From Aequorivita sp. HC6-5 (GTDB taxonomy: Bacteria; Bacteroidota; Bacteroidia; Flavobacteriales; Flavobacteriaceae), in contig CAJJCS010000004.1 of NCBI GenBank assembly GCA_905182755.1, positions 186,001-250,000 of the forward strand: DNA of 64,000 nt. Reading direction: 5' to 3'. Positions 19,800 to 27,606 of the stretch are shown here, one piece after another. The notes beneath the pieces were generated by a model, which saw nothing but the letters and a program-made list of their open reading frames with translations, was not told the origin of the DNA and did no database searches. The position numbers and the translations under genes were made by a program. Numbering within the stretch: position 1 is the stretch's first letter; each line of letters opens with the position of its first letter.

Positions 19800-20666
19800 T
19801 TAATCAAAATCAATAAAGTCTTGCGGGTTTACAGGGTACCCTTCTCGCCAAAGTTCAAAATGAAGGTGTGGTCCTGTGGTTAATTCTCCGGTATTGCCCA
19901 CCGTAGCAATAACTTCTCCACCCTTAACAATGTCTCCCTGGTTTTTGCTCAAAGAGGCATTATGTTTATAGGCAGTGATGGTGTTATTGATGTGTTTTAG
20001 AATAATAACATTGCCTGTGTTTGGCGTCCAACCTGCAAAAATAACGGTACCATCTGCAGCAGCTTTTACAGGAGCGTTTTTAACCGTAACAACATCAATT
20101 GCAAAGTGTTTGGTTTGTGGGTTATATCCCTCAGAAATAGCCCCTTTCACTGGTGCAAAAAACACCACTCCAATCTCTGTGGCGTTTAATAAAGGGTTGT
20201 ACTTGTCTTCCCGGGCCACTCTTTCTCTCAACAAAGAATCTTGCTTAGAGGGCGTAAAATCAATCAGAGCAACATCATTTTTTGCTAATTCCAGGATAGA
20301 GTCTTTGTTGAAATTTACCGTTTCAACATCTCCAGAGAGTACCTTGCGTATAGAAGTGAGGTACCGCTCATTAACGCTAATAATATTTTGAAGAGAGTCT
20401 GTCTTGTATGATAACTCTGTTGCTTTTTTCTTTAAAGAAGTAGAGGAATACCCAGGGATGTATTCTCGCAAGGGGGTAAATGCAATAAAAAGAGCTGTTA
20501 TTGCAATGAGCAACATGGCAAATAGGGTGCTAAACACAAAAACATTAAGCCTATTTAATTTAAAAGAAAAACGCTCCTCAAAGGTTTCTTCATTAAGCAC
20601 CACAAAGCGGTACTTATGTAAGAGTTTCTTTTTAATTTTATTAGATCTGTTTTCTTTGGTCACCAT
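19800..20666 (-). CDS. M23 family metallopeptidase, membrane-anchored
   Basis: A 288-residue protein with a short cytosolic N-terminus, one transmembrane helix (about residues 35-55), a coiled-coil-like stretch, and a C-terminal LytM/M23 domain (about residues 175-280). Zinc ligands are visible in HFAIDVVT and GPHLHFELW. These enzymes cleave peptidoglycan cross-links or act as cell-wall regulators in the periplasm. It is divergent from tatA with a 120-bp intergenic region, and is probably co-transcribed with the GH3-like gene. Confidence 0.92.
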   Translation of the reverse strand: MVTKENRSNKIKKKLLHKYRFVVLNEETFEERFSFKLNRLNVFVFSTLFAMLLIAITALFIAFTPLREYIPGYSSTSLKKKATELSYKTDSLQNIISVNERYLTSIRKVLSGDVETVNFNKDSILELAKNDVALIDFTPSKQDSLLRERVAREDKYNPLLNATEIGVVFFAPVKGAISEGYNPQTKHFAIDVVTVKNAPVKAAADGTVIFAGWTPNTGNVIILKHINNTITAYKHNASLSKNQGDIVKGGEVIATVGNTGELTTGPHLHFELWREGYPVNPQDFIDFD

Positions 20667-20759
20667 TTAAGTTGTATTGTATGTCACAAATATAAAATAA
20701 ACCACGCAGCCTTCAGGGGTATTCTTTAATACAAAACACATAATCTAGAGTTTTCTTAT

Positions 20760-20767
20760 TACCTTTG
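20760..20767 (+). promoter_or_regulatory. candidate -7 element for tatA
   Basis: TACCTTTG fits the Bacteroidota -7 consensus TAnnTTTG and lies 20 bp before the tatA ATG, which would give a very short leader. A clear -33 TTG at normal spacing is not present, so this is a half-supported promoter. Confidence 0.4.
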
Positions 20768-20786
20768 TTGGATAAAACAACGTATT

Positions 20787-20975
20787 ATGGAAGCATTATC
20801 ATTTTTCTTAGTCATTGGATGGCCTCAAATTGTATTAATTGCAGTAGTTATTTTACTATTATTTGGTGGTAGGAAAATACCAGAATTAATGCGTGGCCTT
20901 GGGAGCGGAATTAAAGAATTTAAAGACGCCTCTAAAGAGCCATCTGAAGAAGAAGATACAAAAATAGAGCCTTAA
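20787..20975 (+). CDS. tatA: Sec-independent translocase subunit TatA/E
   Basis: A 62-residue protein with an N-terminal transmembrane helix (about residues 5-23, ending LLLFGG), the conserved [20 protein letters not shown] amphipathic helix, and a short acidic tail. It forms the pore of the twin-arginine translocon, which exports folded proteins. TatC is not in the window. It is a monocistronic plus-strand gene followed by a good terminator and flanked by minus-strand genes. Confidence 0.95.
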   Translation: MEALSFFLVIGWPQIVLIAVVILLLFGGRKIPELMRGLGSGIKEFKDASKEPSEEEDTKIEP

Positions 20976-20998
20976 TTTATTAAGGTTACACCCCATAG

Positions 20999-21028
20999 AC
21001 CCTCTTGCTTTTTGTGAGGGGTTTTTTT
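20999..21028 (+). terminator. rho-independent terminator of tatA
   Basis: Inverted repeat CCCTC (21000-21004) and GAGGG (21016-21020) with an 11-base loop, followed by a run of seven T. It lies 24 bp after the tatA stop and overlaps the stop codon of the convergent plsC gene. Confidence 0.8.
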
Positions 21029-21767
21029 ATGCCAAAGATTGTTCTAACTCTTGTAAAATAGCAGCTCTTGTAAGCTGGTTTAGTTCTCTTTTATTGTCTA
21101 GAGTTTTTCCTTTTGTTGCAATAAGGGCAAGTGTTTTTACTCTTAATTTTCCAGGACTTCCACTAAAAAAAGTATAAGAGAAGTGTTTTTTATTGTCAAA
21201 AAACACCATAGGGGCTATGTCTATTTGGTGCTCTATAGCAAGTCTAAAGGCCCCGTCTTTAAAGCTATCTAAAACAACACTTTCCTGATCTGGAACACCC
21301 CCCTCTGGGAAAATACAAATACTCAATCCTTGATTGAGTCTTTTTTGAGCGCTTTCAAAAACTTCTCTTCGGCTTCTGGGGTTTTTTCTATCCACCAAAA
21401 TACAAGTGCGTTTGTAAAAAAATCCAAAAAGAGGAATTTTGCTCAGTTCTTTCTTGCCTACAAACACAAAAGGATTTTTTGTGACATACAACATGAGCAT
21501 GATATCTGTCATGGAGGTATGATTTGCTACAAACATATAACTCTTGTTTTTTTGGTAGGTGGCTTCTCTTTTTATACTAGGAATAAGCCCCATGCCATAT
21601 AAAATAAAACCAGCCCATATTCTGGCTAATTTAAAAAAAGTTGGATACCAACTTTGCTTTAGAGTACTTAGAAGTAGAAAGGGGAATAGTACCAGAATTG
21701 GAACAGCTATAAGGATATAAAACCAAACCCTGTACACAAGAAAAAGAGGATATGTTACTATTTTCAT
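21027..21767 (-). CDS. plsC: 1-acylglycerol-3-phosphate O-acyltransferase
   Basis: About 246 residues from the ATG at 21765-21767 (MKIVTYPLFLVYRVWFY); an upstream in-frame start at 21785 is less likely. The PlsC/LPAAT motifs are visible: the HX4D catalytic motif in NHTSMTDIM (around residue 85) and the substrate-binding FPEGGVPD (around residue 150). An N-terminal membrane segment precedes the domain. It acylates lysophosphatidic acid to phosphatidic acid at the inner membrane. It is divergent from trpS. Confidence 0.92.
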   Translation of the reverse strand: MKIVTYPLFLVYRVWFYILIAVPILVLFPFLLLSTLKQSWYPTFFKLARIWAGFILYGMGLIPSIKREATYQKNKSYMFVANHTSMTDIMLMLYVTKNPFVFVGKKELSKIPLFGFFYKRTCILVDRKNPRSRREVFESAQKRLNQGLSICIFPEGGVPDQESVVLDSFKDGAFRLAIEHQIDIAPMVFFDNKKHFSYTFFSGSPGKLRVKTLALIATKGKTLDNKRELNQLTRAAILQELEQSLA

Positions 21768-21814
21768 AAGTCTCAAAAATACCAATTTGAATTACCTAAT
21801 AACACTAAAAGGGT

Positions 21815-21822
21815 TAACTTTG
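21815..21822 (+). promoter_or_regulatory. candidate -7 element for trpS
   Basis: TAACTTTG matches TAnnTTTG, about 40 bp upstream of the chosen trpS ATG. A TTTG sits at 21786-21789, giving 25 bp between the boxes, slightly longer than the usual spacing. Confidence 0.4.
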
Positions 21823-21861
21823 TGTAATATTAAAGAAATAACCTCTCTACAGAGCATCATT

Positions 21862-22831
21862 ATGGCAAGAATACTTACAGGAATACAAAGTACCGGCACA
21901 CCGCATTTAGGTAACATACTGGGTGCTATTGTGCCTGCTATTGAAATGGCAAATGATTTAAATAATGATAGTTTTTTGTTTATCGCCAATATGCATACCC
22001 TTACTCAAATTAAGGATGCTGCAGTGCTGCGTGAAAACACAAACAGTACCGCAGCCACATGGTTGGCCTTTGGGCTGGATGTAGAGAAAACCGTTTTTTA
22101 TCGCCAAAGTGACATACCGCAAGTAACAGAGTTGTCTTGGTATCTAAGTTGTTTTTTTCCATACCAGCGCCTTACTCTTGCACATTCTTTTAAAGATAAA
22201 TCTGGAAGGCTAGAGGATGTAAACGCAGGTTTGTTTACCTACCCAATGCTCATGGCTGCAGATATACTCTTTGTATGACGCGCAGTATATACCCGTAGGG
22301 AAAGATCAATTACAGCACATTGAAATGACGCGTGATGTAGCCTCAAGATTTCATGCCCAGGTTGGAGACACATTTGTTTTGCCAGAGGCTAAGGTCCAGC
22401 AAGACACCAAATTAATTCCAGGAATTGATGGGCAAAAAATGAGTAAATCTAGAGACAACACCCTCAATATATTTTTACCTCAAAAGCAACTGCGCAAGCA
22501 GGTGATGAAAATACAAACAGATAGCACCCCCTTAGAAGAGCCTAAAGATTGGAGCACCTGTAATTGTTTTGCTATTTACGCTTTGTTGGCCTCTGAGGCT
22601 GAAACCCAGGCAATGAAAGCCAATTATCAAGGCGGAAATTATGGCTATGGTCATGCAAAACAAGCTCTTTTTGAGCTTATTCTCACAAAGTTTGAAGGCC
22701 CAAGAGAGCGGTATAACCACTTTATGGCAACCCCTCAACTTATTGACGATGCCCTAAAAGTTGGCGCCCTAAAGGCCAAAAAAGTAGCCGACGGAGTTCT
22801 GCAAAGAGTACGAGAAAAGTTAGGTTATTAA
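21862..22831 (+). CDS. trpS: tryptophanyl-tRNA synthetase (frameshifted in this sequence)
   Basis: Class I aminoacyl-tRNA synthetase charging tRNA-Trp. The start chosen is the ATG before ARILTGIQSTGTPHLGNILG, which contains the HIGH-like signature (PHLGN); an earlier in-frame start at 21787 adds non-family residues. The KMSKS signature appears as KMSKSRDN. The frame breaks at the TTT run 22270-22272, within the conserved ADILLYDAQYIPVG block; removing one T restores 322 aa, the normal length. Since trpS is usually essential, a sequencing error is more likely than gene loss. The stop overlaps the next ATG (TAATG). Confidence 0.93.
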
Positions 22832-23568
22832 TGTCTTTACCCAATAGAACTTTAGTCATTGGAGATATCCATGGAGGTTTAAAAGCCTTGCAGCAGGTGT
22901 GGAGTCGTGCTCATATTTCTAAAGAGGACACTTTAGTCTTTTTGGGAGATTATGTGGATGGGTGGAGTGACGCTGTGGAAGTGATTTCCTTTTTAATTTC
23001 TATCAGTAAAACCCATCAGTGTATATTTCTGAGAGGAAATCACGATTATTTAGTACATCGGTATTTGACCAAAAATGACACGAATCCTTTGTGGGTAGCT
23101 CATGGAGGAGCTGCTACTATTGCAGGATACAAGCATGTTTCTCCAGCTGAAAAAAATGAGCATATTTCATTTCTAGAATCGCTACACAACTACTATATAG
23201 ATCCGCAAAACAGGTTGTTTGTTCATGCAGGATTTACCAACCAAGCAGGGCCAAAACAAGAGTTTTACCCTGATTTTGTATATTGGGATAGGTCTCTTTG
23301 GGAAATGGCCTGTAGCTTAGACCCTTTACTCTCCAAAAAAAGCAATAGATACCCAAAACGACTCTTATTGTTTAAAGAAATATACATAGGCCATACTCCT
23401 ACCACAAAAATAGGCAAGACAATTCCAACAAGTTTTGCAAACCTCTGGAATATAGACACTGGAGCAGCCTTTAAAGGGAGCCTATCTGTGTTGGATGTCT
23501 CAACAAAAGAATTTTGGCAAAGTGATCCAGTGTATAGGTTGTACCCACAAGAAAAAGGCCGCAATTGA
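22831..23568 (+). CDS. metallophosphatase (PPP-type Ser/Thr phosphatase-like)
   Basis: A 245-residue calcineurin-like phosphoesterase. All the metal-binding motifs are present in order: GDIHGG (residues 12-17), GDYVDGW (around residue 40), RGNHDY (around residue 70), and a later HAGF and GHTP. This order is that of PrpA-type bacterial protein phosphatases and diadenosine tetraphosphatases (ApaH). It overlaps the trpS stop by one base and is probably co-transcribed. The substrate, protein or dinucleotide, is not decidable here. Confidence 0.88.
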   Translation: MSLPNRTLVIGDIHGGLKALQQVWSRAHISKEDTLVFLGDYVDGWSDAVEVISFLISISKTHQCIFLRGNHDYLVHRYLTKNDTNPLWVAHGGAATIAGYKHVSPAEKNEHISFLESLHNYYIDPQNRLFVHAGFTNQAGPKQEFYPDFVYWDRSLWEMACSLDPLLSKKSNRYPKRLLLFKEIYIGHTPTTKIGKTIPTSFANLWNIDTGAAFKGSLSVLDVSTKEFWQSDPVYRLYPQEKGRN

Positions 23569-23569
23569 A

Positions 23570-23607
23570 AAAGCTCCAGAAGAATAATTTAGATCCTCTA
23601 GAGCTTT
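23570..23607. terminator. hairpin between convergent genes
   Basis: AAAGCTC (23570-23576) pairs with GAGCTTT (23601-23607), extended by further pairs AGA/TCT and GA/TC across single mismatches. It lies between the convergent metallophosphatase and aldehyde dehydrogenase genes. There is no long T tract, so terminator function is plausible but not certain. Confidence 0.5.
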
Positions 23608-23642
23608 ATATTGTATGTGTAAAAATAAGGAAGCCTTAGCCC

Positions 23643-25196
23643 TTACAAGTCAAACTTAATTCCTTGTGCCAGCGGGAGCTCGTCAGAATAGTTTACCGTA
23701 TTGGTTTGTCTTCTCATGTATACTTTCCAGGCATCCGAACCACTTTCGCGGCCGCCACCAGTTTCTTTTTCTCCACCAAAGGCACCTCCAATTTCGGCAC
23801 CACTAGTTCCAATATTTACGTTAGCAATTCCACAATCTGAACCTGCAAAAGACAAGAATTTTTCTGCCTCTTTCATTTCGTTTGTCATTATTGCAGAAGA
23901 AAGCCCTTGCGCAACACCGTTTTGCATTTCGATAGCCTCTTCTACCTCACCTGTATACTTCATTAAGTATAAAATAGGAGCAAATGTTTCGTGTTGTACA
24001 ATTTCAAAACTGTTTTTAGCTTCAATAATTGCTGGTTTTACATAACATCCACTCTCAAAACCTGGACCTTGAACAACGCCACCTTCTACAAGTACGGTTC
24101 CTCCTTCGGCTTTTGCTTTTTCAATAGCAGCTAGGTAGGTGTTTACAGCATCTACATCAATTAATGGTCCTACATGGTTGTTTTCATCAAGTGGGTTACC
24201 AATAGTGATTTGTTTGTAAGCGCCAACAATAGCATCTCTTACTTTATTATAAACACTCTGGTGAATAATTAATCTTCTTGTTGAGGTACAACGCTGTCCT
24301 GCAGTACCAACAGCGCCAAATACAGCTCCTGGAACTACTACTTTAAGATCTGCAGTTGGTGTAATAATAATGGCGTTGTTACCTCCTAATTCTAGTAATG
24401 ATTTACCAAAACGCTGGGCAACAGTTGCGCCAACAATTCTTCCCATACGAGTAGATCCTGTTGCAGATATTAGCGGTATTCTGGTATCTGTAGTCATCAT
24501 TTCACCTACTGTGTAATCTCCATTAATAATACAGGAGATTCCTTCTGGAAGGTTGTTGTCTTTTAATACACCTGCAATAATGTTTTGACATGCCACTGAG
24601 CATAGTGGTGCTTTTTCACTTCCTTTCCATACGCACACATCACCACAAACCCAAGCAAGGGCTGTGTTCCATGCCCAAACAGCAACCGGAAAATTAAATG
24701 CAGATATGATACCAACAATACCTAGTGAGTGCCACTGCTCTCTCATAACGTGACCAGGACGTTCAGAGGGTATGGTTTGTCCGTTTAATTGTCTTGACAA
24801 CCCTACGGCAAAATCACAGATGTCTATCATTTCTTGTACCTCACCATATCCTTCTTGAAGTGACTTTCCCATTTCATAAGAAACAAGTTTTCCAAGAGGT
24901 TTTTTCAGTTCACGTAATTTGTTACCAAATTGACGTACAATCTCACCCCTTAGTGGAGCAGGCATTGTTCTGAAAGATAAAAATGCTTTTTGAGCGGTTT
25001 TGATTACCGTCTGGTATTCCTCTTTTGTAGTTGTGGTAACCTTACCTATTAAGGCCCCATCTACCGGAGAATATGAAGCGATTTGCGCTCCTCCTGGATA
25101 CCACGTGTTTCCTGTTGAGGTTCCTTGATTTACGGCTTCAAGCCCTAGTTGTTTTAACGCCTGGTCCATACCGAAGTCTTTTGCTACTGTTGACAT
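23643..25196 (-). CDS. ALDH7-type aldehyde dehydrogenase (probable aminoadipate semialdehyde dehydrogenase)
   Basis: A 517-residue NAD(P)-dependent aldehyde dehydrogenase. The general-base Glu lies in LLELGGNNA (around residue 273) and the catalytic Cys in GTAGQRCTSTRR (around residue 307). N-terminal residues (WYPGGAQIASYSPVDG) and YGEVQEMIDICDFAVGLSRQL are typical of the antiquitin/ALDH7 group, which oxidises alpha-aminoadipate semialdehyde or piperideine-6-carboxylate in lysine catabolism (named amaB in some bacteria). The neighbouring 3-hydroxyanthranilate dioxygenase gene raises the alternative of a tryptophan-pathway aldehyde, but the sequence favours ALDH7. Confidence 0.88.
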   Translation of the reverse strand: MSTVAKDFGMDQALKQLGLEAVNQGTSTGNTWYPGGAQIASYSPVDGALIGKVTTTTKEEYQTVIKTAQKAFLSFRTMPAPLRGEIVRQFGNKLRELKKPLGKLVSYEMGKSLQEGYGEVQEMIDICDFAVGLSRQLNGQTIPSERPGHVMREQWHSLGIVGIISAFNFPVAVWAWNTALAWVCGDVCVWKGSEKAPLCSVACQNIIAGVLKDNNLPEGISCIINGDYTVGEMMTTDTRIPLISATGSTRMGRIVGATVAQRFGKSLLELGGNNAIIITPTADLKVVVPGAVFGAVGTAGQRCTSTRRLIIHQSVYNKVRDAIVGAYKQITIGNPLDENNHVGPLIDVDAVNTYLAAIEKAKAEGGTVLVEGGVVQGPGFESGCYVKPAIIEAKNSFEIVQHETFAPILYLMKYTGEVEEAIEMQNGVAQGLSSAIMTNEMKEAEKFLSFAGSDCGIANVNIGTSGAEIGGAFGGEKETGGGRESGSDAWKVYMRRQTNTVNYSDELPLAQGIKFDL

Positions 25197-25395
25197 AAAA
25201 TTTATTTTTTATCCCTTTTTATAAAGGGTTGTTTTTCCGAAATTGGAATTTATTAGGTACTGTAGTTTTTATTTTAAAGCACTCTCAAGGGGTTAATCTA
25301 TTGAGCCTGTGGCGCGAAGATACGATTTTGCCCACGTTCACAAAAAGATTCATGGCCGTAGTGTTTAAAGATTTGATTTACACCAAATTATAGGA

Positions 25396-26016
25396 CTAAA
25401 AATTACTTAAAATCTTGAACAGTGTAGTGTTTGAATACTCTGATTTATAGCTGTAATACGCCCCACTAGGCTTTATAATTACAAAACTACCGCAGTTGAA
25501 ATGTAACGGGAAAAATAAATTTTCTATTGTTTGATTGTGGTCCAAATACCAATCCACACCCTTTTTGGATTGGTGGAGTCCAGTAGTGTTTTTGTAAACA
25601 AAATAAGCCGCATAATGTGCTGTTTTTTCTATTTGTTTTTTACTTGATCTATGTTTTTTTTCAACAAAAGAGCTGTTGCCACTGCTGTTGCATGGGTCCT
25701 CGCCTGGGTAATACTGGATCACAATACCTTGTTGGGGGTTTAATTTTTTTGAACTAGAAATTTCATAGCCAAGGCGCACATTTTTAAGATCTTTTTTAGA
25801 AAGCATGCCAGTGATTTCTCGTTTCATTTTCACAAAAACCTCGAGAGAATCACTCTGGTAAGAAAGTAAAAGATGGCTTTCTTTTTCTATTTTATTGTAC
25901 TGAGTTTCAGATATTTTTTGCAACGCTGTTCCTAAATATAATTTGGGCTTTTGAGCATTGCAAAGCGAGAACATAATAAGGCAAAACCCTAAAAAAAACT
26001 TTTTTTTAGCCTCCAT
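25396..26016 (-). CDS. secreted protein of unknown function
   Basis: A 206-residue protein with a signal peptide (KKKFFLGFCLIMFSLCNAQ, cleavage after about residue 21). The mature part is basic and Ser/Lys-rich (EKKHRSSKKQIEKTAHYAAY), and has three cysteines. I recognise no domain. It directly follows the 3-hydroxyanthranilate dioxygenase gene on the same strand (2-bp gap), so it may be co-transcribed, but a functional link is not evident. Confidence 0.65.
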   Translation of the reverse strand: MEAKKKFFLGFCLIMFSLCNAQKPKLYLGTALQKISETQYNKIEKESHLLLSYQSDSLEVFVKMKREITGMLSKKDLKNVRLGYEISSSKKLNPQQGIVIQYYPGEDPCNSSGNSSFVEKKHRSSKKQIEKTAHYAAYFVYKNTTGLHQSKKGVDWYLDHNQTIENLFFPLHFNCGSFVIIKPSGAYYSYKSEYSNTTLFKILSNF

Positions 26017-26018
26017 TT

Positions 26019-26552
26019 CTAGTTAGTAAACCTCTTGTCTACCTCCATTACAGTTTTACAACTGTTGCAGGTTCTTAAATCTTCACTGCCGTAAAAGTCT
26101 TTAAAATGTTTAAAAAAGTCTACTTCCACATCGTTTAAAGGGAAGTACACTTCGTGTAATTTTTCATTGCAAGATTCGCAAAACCAAAGTAAGCCGTCAT
26201 TGACGTTTAATTTTTTTCTGTTGCGCTCTATCACAAGTCCTATAGAGTTCTCGCCACGCACAGGAGAGTGGGGCACTTTGGCCGGATGCAGATACATATC
26301 TCCAGGACCAAGTTCCATCGTTTTTTTTACACCATCTTCTTGTATATGAACCTGAATGTTACCTTCTAATTGATAAAACAACTCTTCTGTTTCATTGTAA
26401 TGGTAGTCTTTTCGGGCATTGGGTCCTCCAACAATCATGACAATATAATCTCCAGCTTCTTTGTATAGATTTTTGTTTCCTACAGGCGGCTTTAGTAATG
26501 CTCTGTTGTCTTTAATCCACTGATTTAAATTAAACGGTTTTTGAATTGCCAT
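26019..26552 (-). CDS. nbaC: 3-hydroxyanthranilate 3,4-dioxygenase
   Basis: A 177-residue cupin enzyme that opens the ring of 3-hydroxyanthranilate in the kynurenine route from tryptophan to quinolinate/NAD or to catabolism. Catalytic iron ligands are visible in KDYHYNETEELFYQLEG (His and Glu, about residues 47-55) and YLHPAKVPHSP (His, about residue 92). The C-terminal rubredoxin-like site has two CxxC pairs (CESC, CNSC), as in bacterial enzymes. Length is typical. Other kynurenine genes are not in the window. Confidence 0.95.
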   Translation of the reverse strand: MAIQKPFNLNQWIKDNRALLKPPVGNKNLYKEAGDYIVMIVGGPNARKDYHYNETEELFYQLEGNIQVHIQEDGVKKTMELGPGDMYLHPAKVPHSPVRGENSIGLVIERNRKKLNVNDGLLWFCESCNEKLHEVYFPLNDVEVDFFKHFKDFYGSEDLRTCNSCKTVMEVDKRFTN

Positions 26553-26705
26553 GGCTACACTTTTTTGTTATACTATAAAAGTACATCAAATTTACAATGT
26601 AAAAAACAGGGAGGCTCTTTTTTAGAATTTATGCCACAAAAAACTCCAACTAATAGTTTTGGGGCTGGCTATCAATTGGAGTAACAAACAATAAATAAGT
26701 AGGTA

Positions 26706-27209
26706 TTATTTTTTGTAAAATAGTTGGGTGAAATAATAGGTTCCGTTAGCGTTTGGCATGATGCCAAAACCAGAATGTGTGTAATCTCCCTCTATGTTTC
26801 TTTTGTGTGTTGGGCTATTTAACCAGGCCCTTACAACACTTTGTCCATCTTGGTAACCAAAGGCTACGTTTTCTCCTACCTTTTCTGCTCCTTGATATAT
26901 TAGAGCCTGCTGGCGGTAGTAAAAATTATCATGGTTCATGTTTTCCACGGCAATCATATATTTTGTGTGTTCTACGGCATAGGCTGATCCATGTTGTTGA
27001 TCTACCTCAATTGGGTTAAGACCTATAGAGCCTCTGTGCTCGTTAATGTAGTATGTAATTTCTTCTGCCATTTCCCAGTTTGTTTCTTTTGCAAGATTTA
27101 GGTCAATGGTGTAATCTTCGATTATTTCTGTGGCCATTTCTTCTTCGCTGCAAGAAGCAAACGACATTAAAAAAACCATAGCAAGTAGGCTAAGTTTAAT
27201 AGGTTTCAT
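26706..27209 (-). CDS. CAP-domain (SCP-like) lipoprotein
   Basis: A 167-residue protein with a lipoprotein signal (LLAMVFLMSFASC, lipobox Cys at about residue 20) and a CAP/SCP domain. Features are YYINEHRGSIGLNPIEVD, AVEHTKYMI, MNHDNFYYRQ, VGENVAFGY and WLNSPTHKRNIEGDYTHSGFG, the standard bacterial CAP blocks. The function of bacterial CAP proteins is poorly defined; it would be surface-attached or periplasmic. It is divergent from the mannosidase across a 397-bp repeat-bearing intergenic region. Confidence 0.9.
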   Translation of the reverse strand: MKPIKLSLLAMVFLMSFASCSEEEMATEIIEDYTIDLNLAKETNWEMAEEITYYINEHRGSIGLNPIEVDQQHGSAYAVEHTKYMIAVENMNHDNFYYRQQALIYQGAEKVGENVAFGYQDGQSVVRAWLNSPTHKRNIEGDYTHSGFGIMPNANGTYYFTQLFYKK

Positions 27210-27606
27210 AATTTGGGGTCATCAAATTTGGGGCATGATGATAGTTCAAATATAAAACTTTATACAACACAAAAACACTTTAACCGATATTTATCACATT
27301 TAGTCGATTTTATTGATGTTTTTTTAAAGGTAATGAAACAAAAATAATCTTCAAAAGCCAGGTCAATAAAGCATTTGTCGATAAAAATCAAAAAATCAAA
27401 AAAATGTGATAATATTTCATTTAATCGTATTTAATCGTGTTTTTATATCATTTAATCGTATTTATTGAGCAAAAAAATAGTCAAAAACTTCAATTACTGG
27501 ACCTGTAAACAAAAAAATCGATGAACTGCATCATTTTTTCTTTCAAATTTTGGTTTATAAGGTAAAGGAGCTATTGTATGGTAAATAAGATGCTTATTTT
27601 AGTAGC
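27210..27606. promoter_or_regulatory. AT-rich divergent intergenic region with phased repeats
   Basis: No gene is supported here. It holds three copies of TTTAATCGT at 27420, 27430 and 27451 and a diverged copy TTTAGTCGA at 27299; the last copy and the diverged one share a further TTTATTGA tail. An exact 10-bp inverted repeat (TATCACATTT at 27292-27301, AAATGTGATA at 27402-27411) brackets the area. Spacings of 10 and 21 bp place the direct repeats on one DNA face, as for transcription-factor sites. Either flanking gene could be the target. Confidence 0.5.
27420..27459 (+). repeat. three helically phased TTTAATCGT direct repeats
   Basis: Exact 9-bp copies start at 27420, 27430 and 27451, that is one and two helical turns apart. 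They lie about 150 bp upstream of the mannosidase start codon. Candidate operator for an unidentified regulator. Confidence 0.6.

Noticed and set aside
21862..22831. trpS as a pseudogene or programmed frameshift
   Set aside because: The break is in a TTT run inside a conserved block, an indel restores the family sequence, and there are no slippery site and downstream structure; similar breaks occur throughout the window.
27420..27459. CRISPR-like array
   Set aside because: Repeats are 9 bp with spacing of 10 and 21 bp, far too short for a CRISPR, and no cas genes are present.
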